Shown here piece after piece: positions 26,225 through 35,593 of a DNA stretch of 48,919 bases (positions are counted from its first letter, which is position 1; every line of letters begins with the position of its first letter). The notes under the pieces are model-generated. The model saw nothing but the letters and a program-made list of their open reading frames with translations, made no database searches and had not been told where the DNA came from. Source of the DNA: an uncultured Alcaligenaceae bacterium (GTDB lineage Bacteria; Pseudomonadota; Gammaproteobacteria; Burkholderiales; Burkholderiaceae_B); the NCBI GenBank assembly GCA_937908115.1, contig CALEQZ010000039.1, forward strand, positions 1 through 48,919, in the 5' to 3' direction. Both the position numbers and the translations under genes were made by a program.

Positions 26225-26273
26225 TAGCAAATTAGTCGGGAATTTGCTAAACTTGAGCTAAATGCTCGGGTAT
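26225..26273. promoter_or_regulatory. isc promoter region: IscR-like site and 25-bp dyad
   Basis: The 25 bases at 26249-26273 match 19 of 25 positions of the E. coli type-1 IscR consensus (ATASYYGACTRWWWYAGTCRRSTAT), and the central mismatches keep the dyad (GAGC/GCTC instead of GACT/AGTC). Directly upstream, sharing base 26249, is a perfect inverted repeat TAGCAAATT-AGTCGGG-AATTTGCTA (26225-26249), also 25 bases. Both lie 50-100 bases before iscR. Autorepression by [2Fe-2S]-IscR is inferred. Confidence 0.65.
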
Positions 26274-26323
26274 TGGGCCCGGGCGACAGGCCCGCCGGCG
26301 GCGGGCGCACTCAAGGGACGATC

Positions 26324-26866
26324 ATGCGGCTGACTACCAAAGGACGTTTCGCCGTCACGGCCATGATAGACCTGGCGCTGCGGCAGAACAGCGGGCCTGT
26401 CACGCTGGCGGCCATTAGCAAGCGGCAGAACATCTCGCTGTCGTATCTGGAGCAGTTGTTCGGCAAACTGCGCCGCCACGAGCTGGTCGAAAGCGTGCGC
26501 GGCCCGGGCGGCGGGTATTCGCTGGCCAAGCTGGCCCGCAACGTGACCGTGGCCGACATCATCTTCGCCGTGGACGAGCCGCTTGACGCCACCAGCTGCG
26601 GCGGCAAGCGCGACTGTACCAGCGGCAACGACGGCAAGCCGGGCAAGTGCATGACCCACGAGTTGTGGGCCACGCTCAACCGCAAGATGGTCGACTACCT
26701 CGATTCCGTCTCGCTGCAGGATCTGGTCGACCAGCACCGGATGCGCCAGCTGCAGGAAGCCAACCAGGAACAGAAAAGTGCTTGCACCACCGTCCGGGTC
26801 AACCGGGGGGTCGGCGGCGCCGCGCATGCACCCCAGCCGGGTTCCGGCACCCGCGCAGCCGCCTGA
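26324..26866 (+). CDS. iscR: Fe-S cluster-sensing regulator IscR
   Basis: Rrf2-family regulator that carries a [2Fe-2S] cluster and represses the isc operon when clusters are plentiful. 180 aa from ATG 26324 (MRLTTKGRFAVTAMIDLAL). The winged helix includes ISLSYLEQLFGKLRRHELVESVRGPGGGY. Cluster ligands: Cys92, Cys98 and Cys109, with His112 after them. E. coli has Cys92, 98, 104 and His107, so the segment between the second and third cysteine is five residues longer here (TSGNDGKPGK). The C-terminal tail after about residue 145 is longer and Ala/Gly/Pro-rich. First gene of the isc operon. Confidence 0.96.
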   Translation: MRLTTKGRFAVTAMIDLALRQNSGPVTLAAISKRQNISLSYLEQLFGKLRRHELVESVRGPGGGYSLAKLARNVTVADIIFAVDEPLDATSCGGKRDCTSGNDGKPGKCMTHELWATLNRKMVDYLDSVSLQDLVDQHRMRQLQEANQEQKSACTTVRVNRGVGGAAHAPQPGSGTRAAA

Positions 26867-26891
26867 AATGATGCTAAAGGAGCAATTGCAA

Positions 26892-28103
26892 ATGACGACC
26901 CGTCCCATCTATCTGGACTATTCCGCCACGACGCCGGTTGACCCGCGCGTGGTGGAGAAAATGGTGCCGTGGCTGTATGACAACTTCGGCAACCCTGCAT
27001 CGCGCAGCCATTCGTACGGCTGGGCCGCGGAGGAGGCCGTCGAGCAGGCACGCGCCGAGGTGGCGGCGCTGGTCAACGCCGATCCCCGTGAAATCATCTG
27101 GACCTCGGGGGCGACCGAATCGGACAACCTGGCGATCAAGGGTGCGGCCCAGTTCTATGCCGAGCGCGGCAAGCACATCGTCACCGTCAAGACCGAGCAC
27201 AAGGCCGTGCTCGACACCTGTCGCGACCTCGAGCGCCGCGGCTTCGAGGTGACTTACCTCGACGTGCAGGAAAATGGCTTGCTCGACCTGGACGCCTTCC
27301 AGGCGGCGCTGCGTCCCGACACCATCCTGGTGTCGGTGATGATGGTCAACAACGAGATCGGCGTCATCCAGGACATCGAAGCCCTGGGCGAGATCTGCCG
27401 CGAGCGCGGCATCGTGTTCCACGTCGACGCGGCGCAGGCGACCGGCAAGGTGGCCATAGACCTGCAAAAGTTGAAGGTCGACCTGATGTCCTTCTCGGCC
27501 CACAAGACCTACGGGCCCAAGGGCATCGGGGCGCTGTACGTACGCCGCAAGCCGCGCGTGCGCATCGAGGCGCAGATCCACGGCGGCGGCCACGAAAGGG
27601 GCTTCCGTTCCGGCACGCTGCCCACGCACCAGATCGTCGGCATGGGCGAGGCCTTCCGCCTGGCGCGCGAGGAAATGGCCACGGAAAACGAGCGGGTGCG
27701 CATGCTGCGCGACCGGCTCTGGCAGGGCCTTTCGCAAATCGAGGAAGTCTACGTCAACGGCGACATGGAGCGCCGCGTGCCACACAACCTGAACGTCAGC
27801 TTCAACTACGTCGAAGGCGAGTCGCTGATCATGGCGATCAAGGAACTGGCCGTCTCCAGCGGATCGGCCTGCACCTCGGCCAGCCTGGAGCCGTCCTATG
27901 TGCTGCGCGCGCTTGGACGCAACGACGAGCTGGCACACAGCTCGATCCGCTTCACCATCGGTCGCTTCACCACCGAGCAGGAAATCGACTTCGCCGTCGA
28001 CCTGATCAAGAGCCGGGTCGGCAAGCTGCGCGACATGTCGCCCTTGTGGGAAATGGCCCAGGAAGGCATAGACCTCAGCACGGTGCAGTGGGCCGCCCAC
28101 TGA
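26892..28103 (+). CDS. iscS: cysteine desulfurase IscS
   Basis: PLP enzyme that takes sulfur from L-cysteine as a persulfide and gives it to IscU and other acceptors. 403 aa. PLP lysine in SFSAHKTYGPKG (Lys205) and the mobile-loop catalytic cysteine in SSGSACTSASLEP (Cys327), one residue off E. coli numbering. The typical YLDYSATTPVDPRV start fixes the N-terminus; AAAGGAGC precedes ATG 26892. An upstream in-frame ATG pair near 26868 would put the ribosome-binding site inside the gene. The C-terminal SPLWEM...STVQWAAH is the usual IscS ending. Confidence 0.98.
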   Translation: MTTRPIYLDYSATTPVDPRVVEKMVPWLYDNFGNPASRSHSYGWAAEEAVEQARAEVAALVNADPREIIWTSGATESDNLAIKGAAQFYAERGKHIVTVKTEHKAVLDTCRDLERRGFEVTYLDVQENGLLDLDAFQAALRPDTILVSVMMVNNEIGVIQDIEALGEICRERGIVFHVDAAQATGKVAIDLQKLKVDLMSFSAHKTYGPKGIGALYVRRKPRVRIEAQIHGGGHERGFRSGTLPTHQIVGMGEAFRLAREEMATENERVRMLRDRLWQGLSQIEEVYVNGDMERRVPHNLNVSFNYVEGESLIMAIKELAVSSGSACTSASLEPSYVLRALGRNDELAHSSIRFTIGRFTTEQEIDFAVDLIKSRVGKLRDMSPLWEMAQEGIDLSTVQWAAH

Positions 28104-28131
28104 CGTCGGGAACGGCTTACGGAGAAATATC

Positions 28132-28542
28132 ATGGCTTACAGCGAAAAAGTACTGGATCACTACGAGAACCCCCGCAACGTGGGCTCGTTCGACAAGAAC
28201 GAAGCCGGCGTGGGCACCGGCATGGTCGGCGCGCCGGCCTGTGGCGACGTGATGAAGCTGCAGATCAAGGTCAACGACCAAGGCATCATCGAAGATGCCC
28301 GCTTCAAGACCTATGGCTGCGGCTCGGCGATCGCCTCCAGCTCCCTGGTGACCGAATGGGTCAAGGGCAAGACGCTGGAGCAGGCGATGGCCATACGCAA
28401 CACGCAAATCGCCGAGGAACTCGCCCTGCCGCCGGTCAAGATCCACTGCTCCATCCTCGCCGAGGACGCGATCAAGGCGGCGATCAAGGACTACCAGGCC
28501 AAGCACGGCGCGGCGGCGCAGCAGCCGGCTGCGGCGGAATGA
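28132..28542 (+). CDS. iscU: Fe-S cluster scaffold IscU
   Basis: Scaffold on which new [2Fe-2S] clusters are built. 136 aa with the three assembly cysteines at Cys37 (GAPACGD), Cys63 (YGCGSA) and Cys106 (IHCSIL), identical in position to E. coli. The HscA-recognition motif LPPVK is at residues 99-103. An Ala/Gln-rich tail ends the protein. GGAGAAATATC precedes ATG 28132. It follows iscS by 28 bases and iscA follows after 4. Confidence 0.98.
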   Translation: MAYSEKVLDHYENPRNVGSFDKNEAGVGTGMVGAPACGDVMKLQIKVNDQGIIEDARFKTYGCGSAIASSSLVTEWVKGKTLEQAMAIRNTQIAEELALPPVKIHCSILAEDAIKAAIKDYQAKHGAAAQQPAAAE

Positions 28543-28546
28543 CGGC

Positions 28547-28870
28547 ATGGCGATCACGCTGACCCAAAAGGCGGCCGAGCACGTCGGCCGCTACCTGCAG
28601 AAGCGCGGCAAAGGGATTGGGCTGCGGTTGGGCGTGCGCACGACTGGCTGCTCGGGCCTGGCCTACAAGCTGGAATATGTCGACGAGCCGCAGGCCGACG
28701 ACCGGGTCTTCGAAAGCTTCGGCATCAAGGTCTTCGTCGATCCCAAGAGCCTGCCCTATTTGGACGGCACGCAGCTCGACTACACGCGCGAAGGGCTCAA
28801 CGAGGGCTTCAAGTTCAGCAACCCGAACGAGAAGGCCACCTGCGGCTGCGGCGAATCGTTTACGGTGTAG
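28547..28870 (+). CDS. iscA: A-type Fe-S carrier IscA
   Basis: Carrier that passes clusters or iron to target proteins. 107 aa of the HesB/IscA fold with ligands Cys35 (TTGCSG), Cys99 and Cys101 (CGCGES), the same numbering as E. coli. It starts 4 bases after iscU. Its stop lies 4 bases before the TTG proposed as the hscB start. Confidence 0.97.
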   Translation: MAITLTQKAAEHVGRYLQKRGKGIGLRLGVRTTGCSGLAYKLEYVDEPQADDRVFESFGIKVFVDPKSLPYLDGTQLDYTREGLNEGFKFSNPNEKATCGCGESFTV

Positions 28871-28874
28871 CGCA

Positions 28875-29378
28875 TTGGCCGACGACCACTTCAGCTTGTT
28901 CGGCTTGCCGGCGCGCTATGCGCAGGACGAGCAGGCGCTGCAGAAGGCCTGGCACGACGTGGCGGCCAAAGTGCATCCGGATCGCTTCGCCACGGCCGGC
29001 CCGGCGCAGCGCCGCGTGGCCATGCAGTGGGCCGCGCGCGCCAATGAAGCCTACCGTACCCTGCGCGATCCGCTGGCGCGGGCGCGCTATCTGTGCGAGC
29101 TACGCGGCGTGGACCTGCAGGCCGAGAGCAACACGTCCATGTCGCCCGACTTCCTGATGCAGCAGATGCAATGGCGCGAGGCGCTGGACGAAGCGCGCGC
29201 GGCGGGCGACGGCAAGGCGCTGGCCGCCTTGCGCCAGGAGCTTGACCAGGCGCGTGCAGCCATGAGCGAGCAGGTCCGGGTGCTGCTCGATGATGCCGGC
29301 GATGCGCAGGCCGCCGGCCAGCGCGTGCGCGAATGGATGTTTTTGGAAAAGCTCGCCCGGGAAATCGACAACGAATGA
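28875..29378 (+). CDS. hscB: Fe-S co-chaperone HscB (TTG start)
   Basis: J-domain protein that brings IscU to HscA and stimulates its ATPase. 167 aa from TTG 28875, reading (M)ADDHFSLFGLPARYAQD. The HPD motif is at residues 34-36 (KVHPDRF). The C-terminal IscU-binding helical domain includes SPDFLMQQMQWREALDEA. No ATG or GTG is available in frame near the conserved start. The frame is open far upstream but overlaps iscA there, so TTG is the best start; expression is likely coupled to iscA. Confidence 0.93.
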   Translation: MADDHFSLFGLPARYAQDEQALQKAWHDVAAKVHPDRFATAGPAQRRVAMQWAARANEAYRTLRDPLARARYLCELRGVDLQAESNTSMSPDFLMQQMQWREALDEARAAGDGKALAALRQELDQARAAMSEQVRVLLDDAGDAQAAGQRVREWMFLEKLAREIDNE

Positions 29379-29466
29379 GCGCCTGCGCCGCGGCGCGGGC
29401 GCTTGATGCAAGGACGGGCTGTGCGCGCCAGGCTGGCGGCCGGCGCGCCAAGATAAGGTCCCACTG

Positions 29467-31332
29467 ATGGCACTACTGCAAATTTCCGAACCCGGTGAAT
29501 CGCCGGCCCCGCACCAGCGCAGGCTGGCCGTCGGCATCGACCTCGGCACGACCAATTCGCTGGTGGCTGCCGTGCGCAGCGGCGCGGCCGAAGTGCTGGC
29601 CGACGAGCAGGGGCGCGTGATCCTGCCTTCTGCCGTGCGCTACGCCGCCGACGGCAGCGTGCAAGTGGGTTACGAGGCGCTGGACGCGCAGTTCGCCGAT
29701 CCCTTGAATACGCTGGTCTCGGTCAAGCGGTTCATGGGCCGGTCGCTCGCCGACGCGCGCGCCGGGCGGGCGCCTTACGAATTCGTCGACGGCGCCGGGA
29801 TGGTACGACTGCGCACGGCGCAGGGCGAAATCAGTCCGGTCGAAGTGTCAGCCCGGATCCTGGCCACCTTGCGCGAGCGGGCCGAGGCCGTGCTGGGCGA
29901 TGAGCTGGTCGGGGCGGTCATTACCGTGCCGGCCTATTTCGACGACGCGCAACGCCAGGCCACGCGCGATGCGGCGCGGCTGGCGGGGTTGAATGTGCTG
30001 CGGCTGCTGAACGAGCCGACCGCCGCGGCGCTGGCCTACGGGCTGGATTCGGGCGCCGAAGGTGTCTATGCGGTCTACGACCTGGGCGGCGGCACCTTCG
30101 ACATTTCCATTTTGCGCCTGTCGCGCGGCGTGTTCGAGGTGGTGGCCACCGCTGGCGATACGCAGTTGGGGGGCGACGACTTCGACGAGGCGATTGCCGC
30201 TTGGGCACTGCAGCAGGCCGGGATTGCGAATGAGCAGCTGGACAAGGCCAGCCACAGGCGGCTGTTGCGCGCGGCCCGGGCGGCGCGCGAGGCCCTGACC
30301 GGTGCGCCGCGCGCCCGGCTGGACGTCGCGCTGCAAGCCGGTCCCGTGCGCGTGGAGATCGCGCGTGAACAATTCGAAGCGCTGGCGCAGCCCCTGGTGG
30401 CGCGCACGCTCGACTGCGTGCGCCGCACGCTGCGCGACGCCGGCCTGCGTCCGGACGAGGTCCAGGGCGTGGTCATGGTGGGCGGGGCCACCCGCATGCC
30501 GGTCGTGCGCCAGGCCGTGGCCAATCATTTCGGCAAGGAGCCGCTGACCAGCATCGACCCCGACCAGGTCGTGGCGCTGGGCGCGGCGCAGCAGGCCAAC
30601 TTGCTGGCGGGCAACCGGGCCGCCGGCGAGGACTGGATGCTGCTCGACGTCCTGCCGCTGTCGCTGGGCCTGGAGACCATGGGCGGGCTGGTCGAGCGCA
30701 TCATTCCGCGCAACAGCACCATCCCCGTGGCGCGCGCGCAGGAATTCACCACCTTCAAGGACGGCCAGACGGCGATGAGCATCCACGTGGTGCAAGGCGA
30801 GCGGGAGCTGGTCTCGGACTGCCGGTCGCTGGCGCGCTTCGAGCTGCGCGGCATCCCGCCGATGGTGGCGGGCGCGGCGCGCATCCGCGTGACCTTCCAG
30901 GTCGATGCCGACGGGTTGCTGGGCGTGACCGCCCGAGAGCAAACCAGCGGCGTGGAGGCCTCGGTCACGGTCAAGCCCAGCTACGGGCTGACCGACGAGG
31001 AGATCGCCGCGATGCTGGCCGACAGCGTCAGCCACGCCGACGAGGATGCGCGGCTGCGCATGCTGCGCGAGCAGCAGGTCGAGGCGCGGCATTTGGTCGA
31101 ATCGGTCCGCTCGGCGCTGGCCACCGACGGCGACTTGCTCACGGACGAAGAGCGCGCCCACATCGAAGAGGCGATCGCTGGCGCGCAGATGGCCGCCGAA
31201 GGACAGGACGTCGAGGCCGTGCGTGCGGCCGTGGCGCGGTTGTCGGCTGCCACGGACGATTTTGCAGCCCGCCGCATGGATCGCAGCATCCGCGCGGCGT
31301 TGGCCGGCCGCAAGCTGGACGAACTCGCCTGA
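29467..31332 (+). CDS. hscA: Fe-S assembly chaperone HscA (Hsp70 class)
   Basis: Specialised Hsp70 that binds the LPPVK motif of IscU and promotes cluster transfer. 621 aa. The ATPase domain has phosphate loop GIDLGTTNSLVA near the N-terminus, then EPTAAALAYGLD, DLGGGTFDISIL, and VGGATRMPVVR. The substrate domain begins after DVLPLSLGLETMGG, the form typical of HscA. The N-terminal extension before the first phosphate loop (about 20 residues) is also usual. It follows hscB by 88 bases, the widest gap inside the operon. Confidence 0.97.
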   Translation: MALLQISEPGESPAPHQRRLAVGIDLGTTNSLVAAVRSGAAEVLADEQGRVILPSAVRYAADGSVQVGYEALDAQFADPLNTLVSVKRFMGRSLADARAGRAPYEFVDGAGMVRLRTAQGEISPVEVSARILATLRERAEAVLGDELVGAVITVPAYFDDAQRQATRDAARLAGLNVLRLLNEPTAAALAYGLDSGAEGVYAVYDLGGGTFDISILRLSRGVFEVVATAGDTQLGGDDFDEAIAAWALQQAGIANEQLDKASHRRLLRAARAAREALTGAPRARLDVALQAGPVRVEIAREQFEALAQPLVARTLDCVRRTLRDAGLRPDEVQGVVMVGGATRMPVVRQAVANHFGKEPLTSIDPDQVVALGAAQQANLLAGNRAAGEDWMLLDVLPLSLGLETMGGLVERIIPRNSTIPVARAQEFTTFKDGQTAMSIHVVQGERELVSDCRSLARFELRGIPPMVAGAARIRVTFQVDADGLLGVTAREQTSGVEASVTVKPSYGLTDEEIAAMLADSVSHADEDARLRMLREQQVEARHLVESVRSALATDGDLLTDEERAHIEEAIAGAQMAAEGQDVEAVRAAVARLSAATDDFAARRMDRSIRAALAGRKLDELA

Positions 31333-31339
31333 TACTGCC

Positions 31340-31681
31340 ATGCCCAAGCTCACCGTACTGCCCCACCCCGAGATTTGCCCGCAGGGCGCTGTCATCGAGG
31401 ACGCGCCACAAGGCGAATCGATCTGCCGCGTGCTGCTGGACCACGACATCGAAATCGAGCACGCCTGCGAGTTGTCGTGCGCGTGCACGACCTGCCATGT
31501 CATCGTGCGCGAGGGATTCGGATCGCTCGAGCAAGCGTCGGACAACGAAGAGGACATGCTCGACAGGGCCTGGGGGCTGACGTCCACGTCGCGGCTGTCG
31601 TGCCAGGCGCGCATCGCCGACGCGGACCTGACCATCGAGATTCCCAAGTATTCGATCAACCACGCCAAGGAGAACCACTAG
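31340..31681 (+). CDS. fdx: isc-type [2Fe-2S] ferredoxin
   Basis: Electron carrier for Fe-S assembly. 113 aa, adrenodoxin type, with cluster ligands Cys43, Cys49, Cys52 (C-x5-C-x2-C) and Cys88 (LSCQA). An extra cysteine, Cys47, lies inside the ligand loop, as in other Isc ferredoxins. Negatively charged stretch DNEEDMLDRAWGL matches the family. Starts 7 bases after hscA; the stop directly abuts the iscX start. Confidence 0.97.
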   Translation: MPKLTVLPHPEICPQGAVIEDAPQGESICRVLLDHDIEIEHACELSCACTTCHVIVREGFGSLEQASDNEEDMLDRAWGLTSTSRLSCQARIADADLTIEIPKYSINHAKENH

Positions 31682-31873
31682 ATGAAGTGGGTCGACATCC
31701 ACGACATCGCGGCGGCGCTGGCCGATGCCCATCCCGACGTCGATCCCCGCACCGTGCGCTTTACCGACCTGCGCGCCTGGGTGCTGGCGCTGCCCGGCTT
31801 CGACGACGATCCCGCCCGCAGCGGCGAGAAGATCCTCGAGGCCATACAGGCGGCTTGGATCGACGAGCTTTGA
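31682..31873 (+). CDS. iscX: IscX (Fe-S assembly modulator)
   Basis: Small acidic protein that binds IscS and iron and tunes desulfurase activity. 63 aa beginning MKWVDIHDIAAALAD, with the family ending AIQAAWIDE. The FTDLRAWVLALPGFDDDP segment carries the acidic patch. No gap to fdx (stop and start are adjacent). Last gene of the isc operon; a terminator follows after about 55 bases. Confidence 0.96.
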   Translation: MKWVDIHDIAAALADAHPDVDPRTVRFTDLRAWVLALPGFDDDPARSGEKILEAIQAAWIDEL

Positions 31874-31928
31874 GGCTGGCGGCCGGGCGCCGCACCCGCG
31901 GCCCGGCGCGGCCAGTCGTATCGCCGAT

Positions 31929-31960
31929 GGCCGCCGTCCTGCTTGGACGGCGGCCTTTTT
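31929..31960 (+). terminator. intrinsic terminator of the isc operon
   Basis: GGCCGCCGTCC (31929-31939) pairs with GGACGGCGGCC (31945-31955), then TTTTT. Strong classical terminator. Confidence 0.92.
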
Positions 31961-32062
31961 CGTGGCGCCGGCGCAATCCGGCCGGTTTCCTGCGGCACCG
32001 GCAGGCGGTAAGCTTGCCGCTTTCCAAGCAGTGCTTCACATCTTCGCCTGTTCGTCCTTTCC

Positions 32063-32947
32063 ATGACCGCACCTCACTTGCGCTTTGGCCTGGCCGCCAA
32101 CCGCCTGCACCACGAGACCCCCGACGCGGCGCTTTTTGCCTGGCTGCGCGCCTGCTCGGCCACCATCCGGGAGCTCGGCATCGAGCTCTACACCGTGGGC
32201 CGCACCCACGACGCCATCGTGCGCGAAGGCATGCTGCAGGGCTATCCCGGCTTGGTGCGCTACCCCTACGGCCGCGAGGGCGGGCTGATGAAGCTGGTCG
32301 CCCGCGTGACGGCTGGCCGCGAGGGCCAGGAGCCCTTTGGCGGGGCCATCTACCTGATCGACCCGGTCGATCCGTCATCGATCTTTCCCGAGGCATTGGC
32401 GCTCAAGCGCCAGTGCATCACGCACGGCCGGCCCTTCATTTCCACGCTGGCCGGTGCGATCGAGTGGATGGAGGTCGAGCGCATCCACGCAGGCCTGCGT
32501 CCCGACCCGGTGGCCGATCCCATCCTGGATTTTCCACGCCAGACGGTGGCGCTGATCGCGCACGACGCGCTCAAGGATGAGATGGTGGCGTTCGCCGCCG
32601 AGCACTTCGACCTGCTGTCGCGCTTTGCGCGGCGCGTGGGCACCGGCACCACCGGCGCGCGCTTGAACGAATTGGCTTGGTCGCGCGGCTGGCCACGCGA
32701 CAAGCCTTGGGTGGATCGCTACCTGAGCGGTCCGCTGGGCGGGGATGCGCAGATCGCCGAGCTGGTCCTGGAAAACCAGTGCCAGCGGGTGATTTTTTTC
32801 GAGGATCCGCACGTGGCGCGCCAGCACGAGGCCGACATCCAGCTGCTGGAGCGGGCCGTGCGCGTAGTCACGCGCACGGCGACGTGCGCCACCTCGCCTG
32901 CAGTGGCGCGGCGCTGGGCGCTGGCGATGGAAAAGCGGCGCGCCTGA
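32063..32947 (+). CDS. methylglyoxal-synthase-like protein with two MGS domains
   Basis: The C-terminal half (about residues 160-294) matches methylglyoxal synthase, which turns dihydroxyacetone phosphate into methylglyoxal and phosphate. Catalytic positions of E. coli MgsA are present: His167-Asp168 (IAHDALK), the phosphate loop GTGTTGARL, Asp228 (SGPLGGDAQ), and Asp248, His255, Asp258 (FFEDP...HEAD) with correct spacing from Asp228 on. The first 150 residues look like a second, degenerate copy: LAANRLH replaces the HD motif, YGREGGLMK lacks the Asp, and IDPVDPSSIF lacks the His. The protein is therefore about twice the usual 130-150 aa. Single gene between isc and a leftward group. Activity is likely but not certain. 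Confidence 0.8.
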   Translation: MTAPHLRFGLAANRLHHETPDAALFAWLRACSATIRELGIELYTVGRTHDAIVREGMLQGYPGLVRYPYGREGGLMKLVARVTAGREGQEPFGGAIYLIDPVDPSSIFPEALALKRQCITHGRPFISTLAGAIEWMEVERIHAGLRPDPVADPILDFPRQTVALIAHDALKDEMVAFAAEHFDLLSRFARRVGTGTTGARLNELAWSRGWPRDKPWVDRYLSGPLGGDAQIAELVLENQCQRVIFFEDPHVARQHEADIQLLERAVRVVTRTATCATSPAVARRWALAMEKRRA

Positions 32948-32986
32948 CCAACGCGCCGGCACGCGACCGGGCAGGGGGCTGGGCCT

Positions 32987-33268
32987 TCAGCGCAGCGCCT
33001 TGACCGCAGCCAGCAGCCCGGCCGCGCCGGCCAGCACAAGCAGGCCCAGGCCCAGCCCGATCAAGGGTTCCAGCGGCTCGGTGCGCCCGCCCAGCCACAG
33101 CAGGGCGCAGGCCAGGCCGGCCAGCCAGCATGCCGCGCAAAAGGCCGCCAGCAACCACGTCGCACGCTGTCCGGCCGCCCACTGCGGCGCCTTGGGGCGG
33201 CGCAGGCCGAAGACCAGGGCGTAAAGCCCCGCGGCGCAGCCCAGCAGCAAGAGGATCTTGGCAAGCAT
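32987..33268 (-). CDS. small membrane protein, 93 aa, unknown
   Basis: Unrecognised. Three hydrophobic segments are clear: residues 2-22 (ILLLLGCAAGLYALVFGL), about 38-60 (WLLAAFCAACWLAGLACALLW) and about 70-90 (LIGLGLGLLVLAGAAGLLAAV). A short basic loop (RRPKAPQ) follows the first one. It lies 15 bases after lysS on the same strand, so it may be the last gene of that unit. No motif points to a function. Confidence 0.6.
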   Translation of the reverse strand: MLAKILLLLGCAAGLYALVFGLRRPKAPQWAAGQRATWLLAAFCAACWLAGLACALLWLGGRTEPLEPLIGLGLGLLVLAGAAGLLAAVKALR

Positions 33269-33283
33269 GGGCCGCCTTGTCCT

Positions 33284-34813
<1,530 letters not shown>

Positions 34814-34839
34814 GTCGCGGATGTCGGGTTGGGCGCGGT

Positions 34840-35592
34840 TCAGTAATTGCGGATGTCGTCGATGCAGGTGGCGCCGAAGTCGTCGCGTTCCAGATAGGCG
34901 ACGATGCGGGCCGCCACGGCTTCGGGCGAGGCGAGTTTGCCCTCGCGGTGCATGGCCTGGAAGCGTTGCAGCGCCGGGAAGTGGGCGGGGTCGGTGGCGC
35001 GGATCTCGGCCTGCATGTCGGTATCGACCACGCCGGGGGCGAGCGATGCCAGGCGCGCACCGCCTTCGGGCTGTTCGGCGGCGGCCACGCGCGTGTACAT
35101 GTCCAGCGCGGCCTTGGTGGCGCAATAGACGGCCCAGCCGGGGTTGGGATTGCGTCCGGCGCCCGAAGAGATGTTCAGTACGCGGCGGTCCCTGCCAGGG
35201 CCAGCGCTGGCCTGCAGGAAGGCGGCGGTCAGCGCGACCGCCGCAGTCACGTTCAGCGTCAGCGCCGCTGCGACCGCCGTCGCGTCGTGCAGGGCGTCGG
35301 CGCGGCCGACCGGCTGCACGGTGCCGGCGTTGTTGATCAGCCGATAGCGCTGGGCCGGGACGGCCAGCCGCTCGCGCACGCGTGCGCAGACCTCGTCCAG
35401 GCCAGTCGCGTCGGACAGGTCGGCTGCGATCTGTTCCAACTGGCAGCCGCGTTCGCCTGCCAGCGCCTGCAAGGCGGGATCGGGGCGGCGGGCCAGCGTG
35501 ATGAGAAGCGTGTCGGAGGCGAGCAGCGCTCGGGCCAGGGCCGCGCCCAGGCCGCGCGAGGCGCCGGTAAGGACGATGACGGTATCGGGCAT
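34840..35592 (-). CDS. short-chain dehydrogenase/reductase
   Basis: NAD(P)-dependent oxidoreductase, 250 aa, Rossmann fold. Cofactor loop TGASRGLGAAL (residues 9-19), Arg36 of LARRPD suggesting NADP preference, NNAG motif (YRLINNAGTV), catalytic Ser in NISSGAG and YxxxK in VYCATKAALDMY. The overall pattern is like sepiapterin-reductase/BenC-type SDRs, but the substrate cannot be named. It starts one base after the prfB stop and ends 26 bases before lysS. Confidence 0.9.
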   Translation of the reverse strand: MPDTVIVLTGASRGLGAALARALLASDTLLITLARRPDPALQALAGERGCQLEQIAADLSDATGLDEVCARVRERLAVPAQRYRLINNAGTVQPVGRADALHDATAVAAALTLNVTAAVALTAAFLQASAGPGRDRRVLNISSGAGRNPNPGWAVYCATKAALDMYTRVAAAEQPEGGARLASLAPGVVDTDMQAEIRATDPAHFPALQRFQAMHREGKLASPEAVAARIVAYLERDDFGATCIDDIRNY

Positions 35593-35593
35593 G

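Noticed and set aside
28617..28874. hscB frame extended upstream through iscA
   Set aside because: The upstream translation is out-of-frame iscA; the conserved HscB start is at 28875.
29848..31668. 606-aa antisense frame opposite hscA
   Set aside because: Shadow of a clearly conserved Hsp70 gene.
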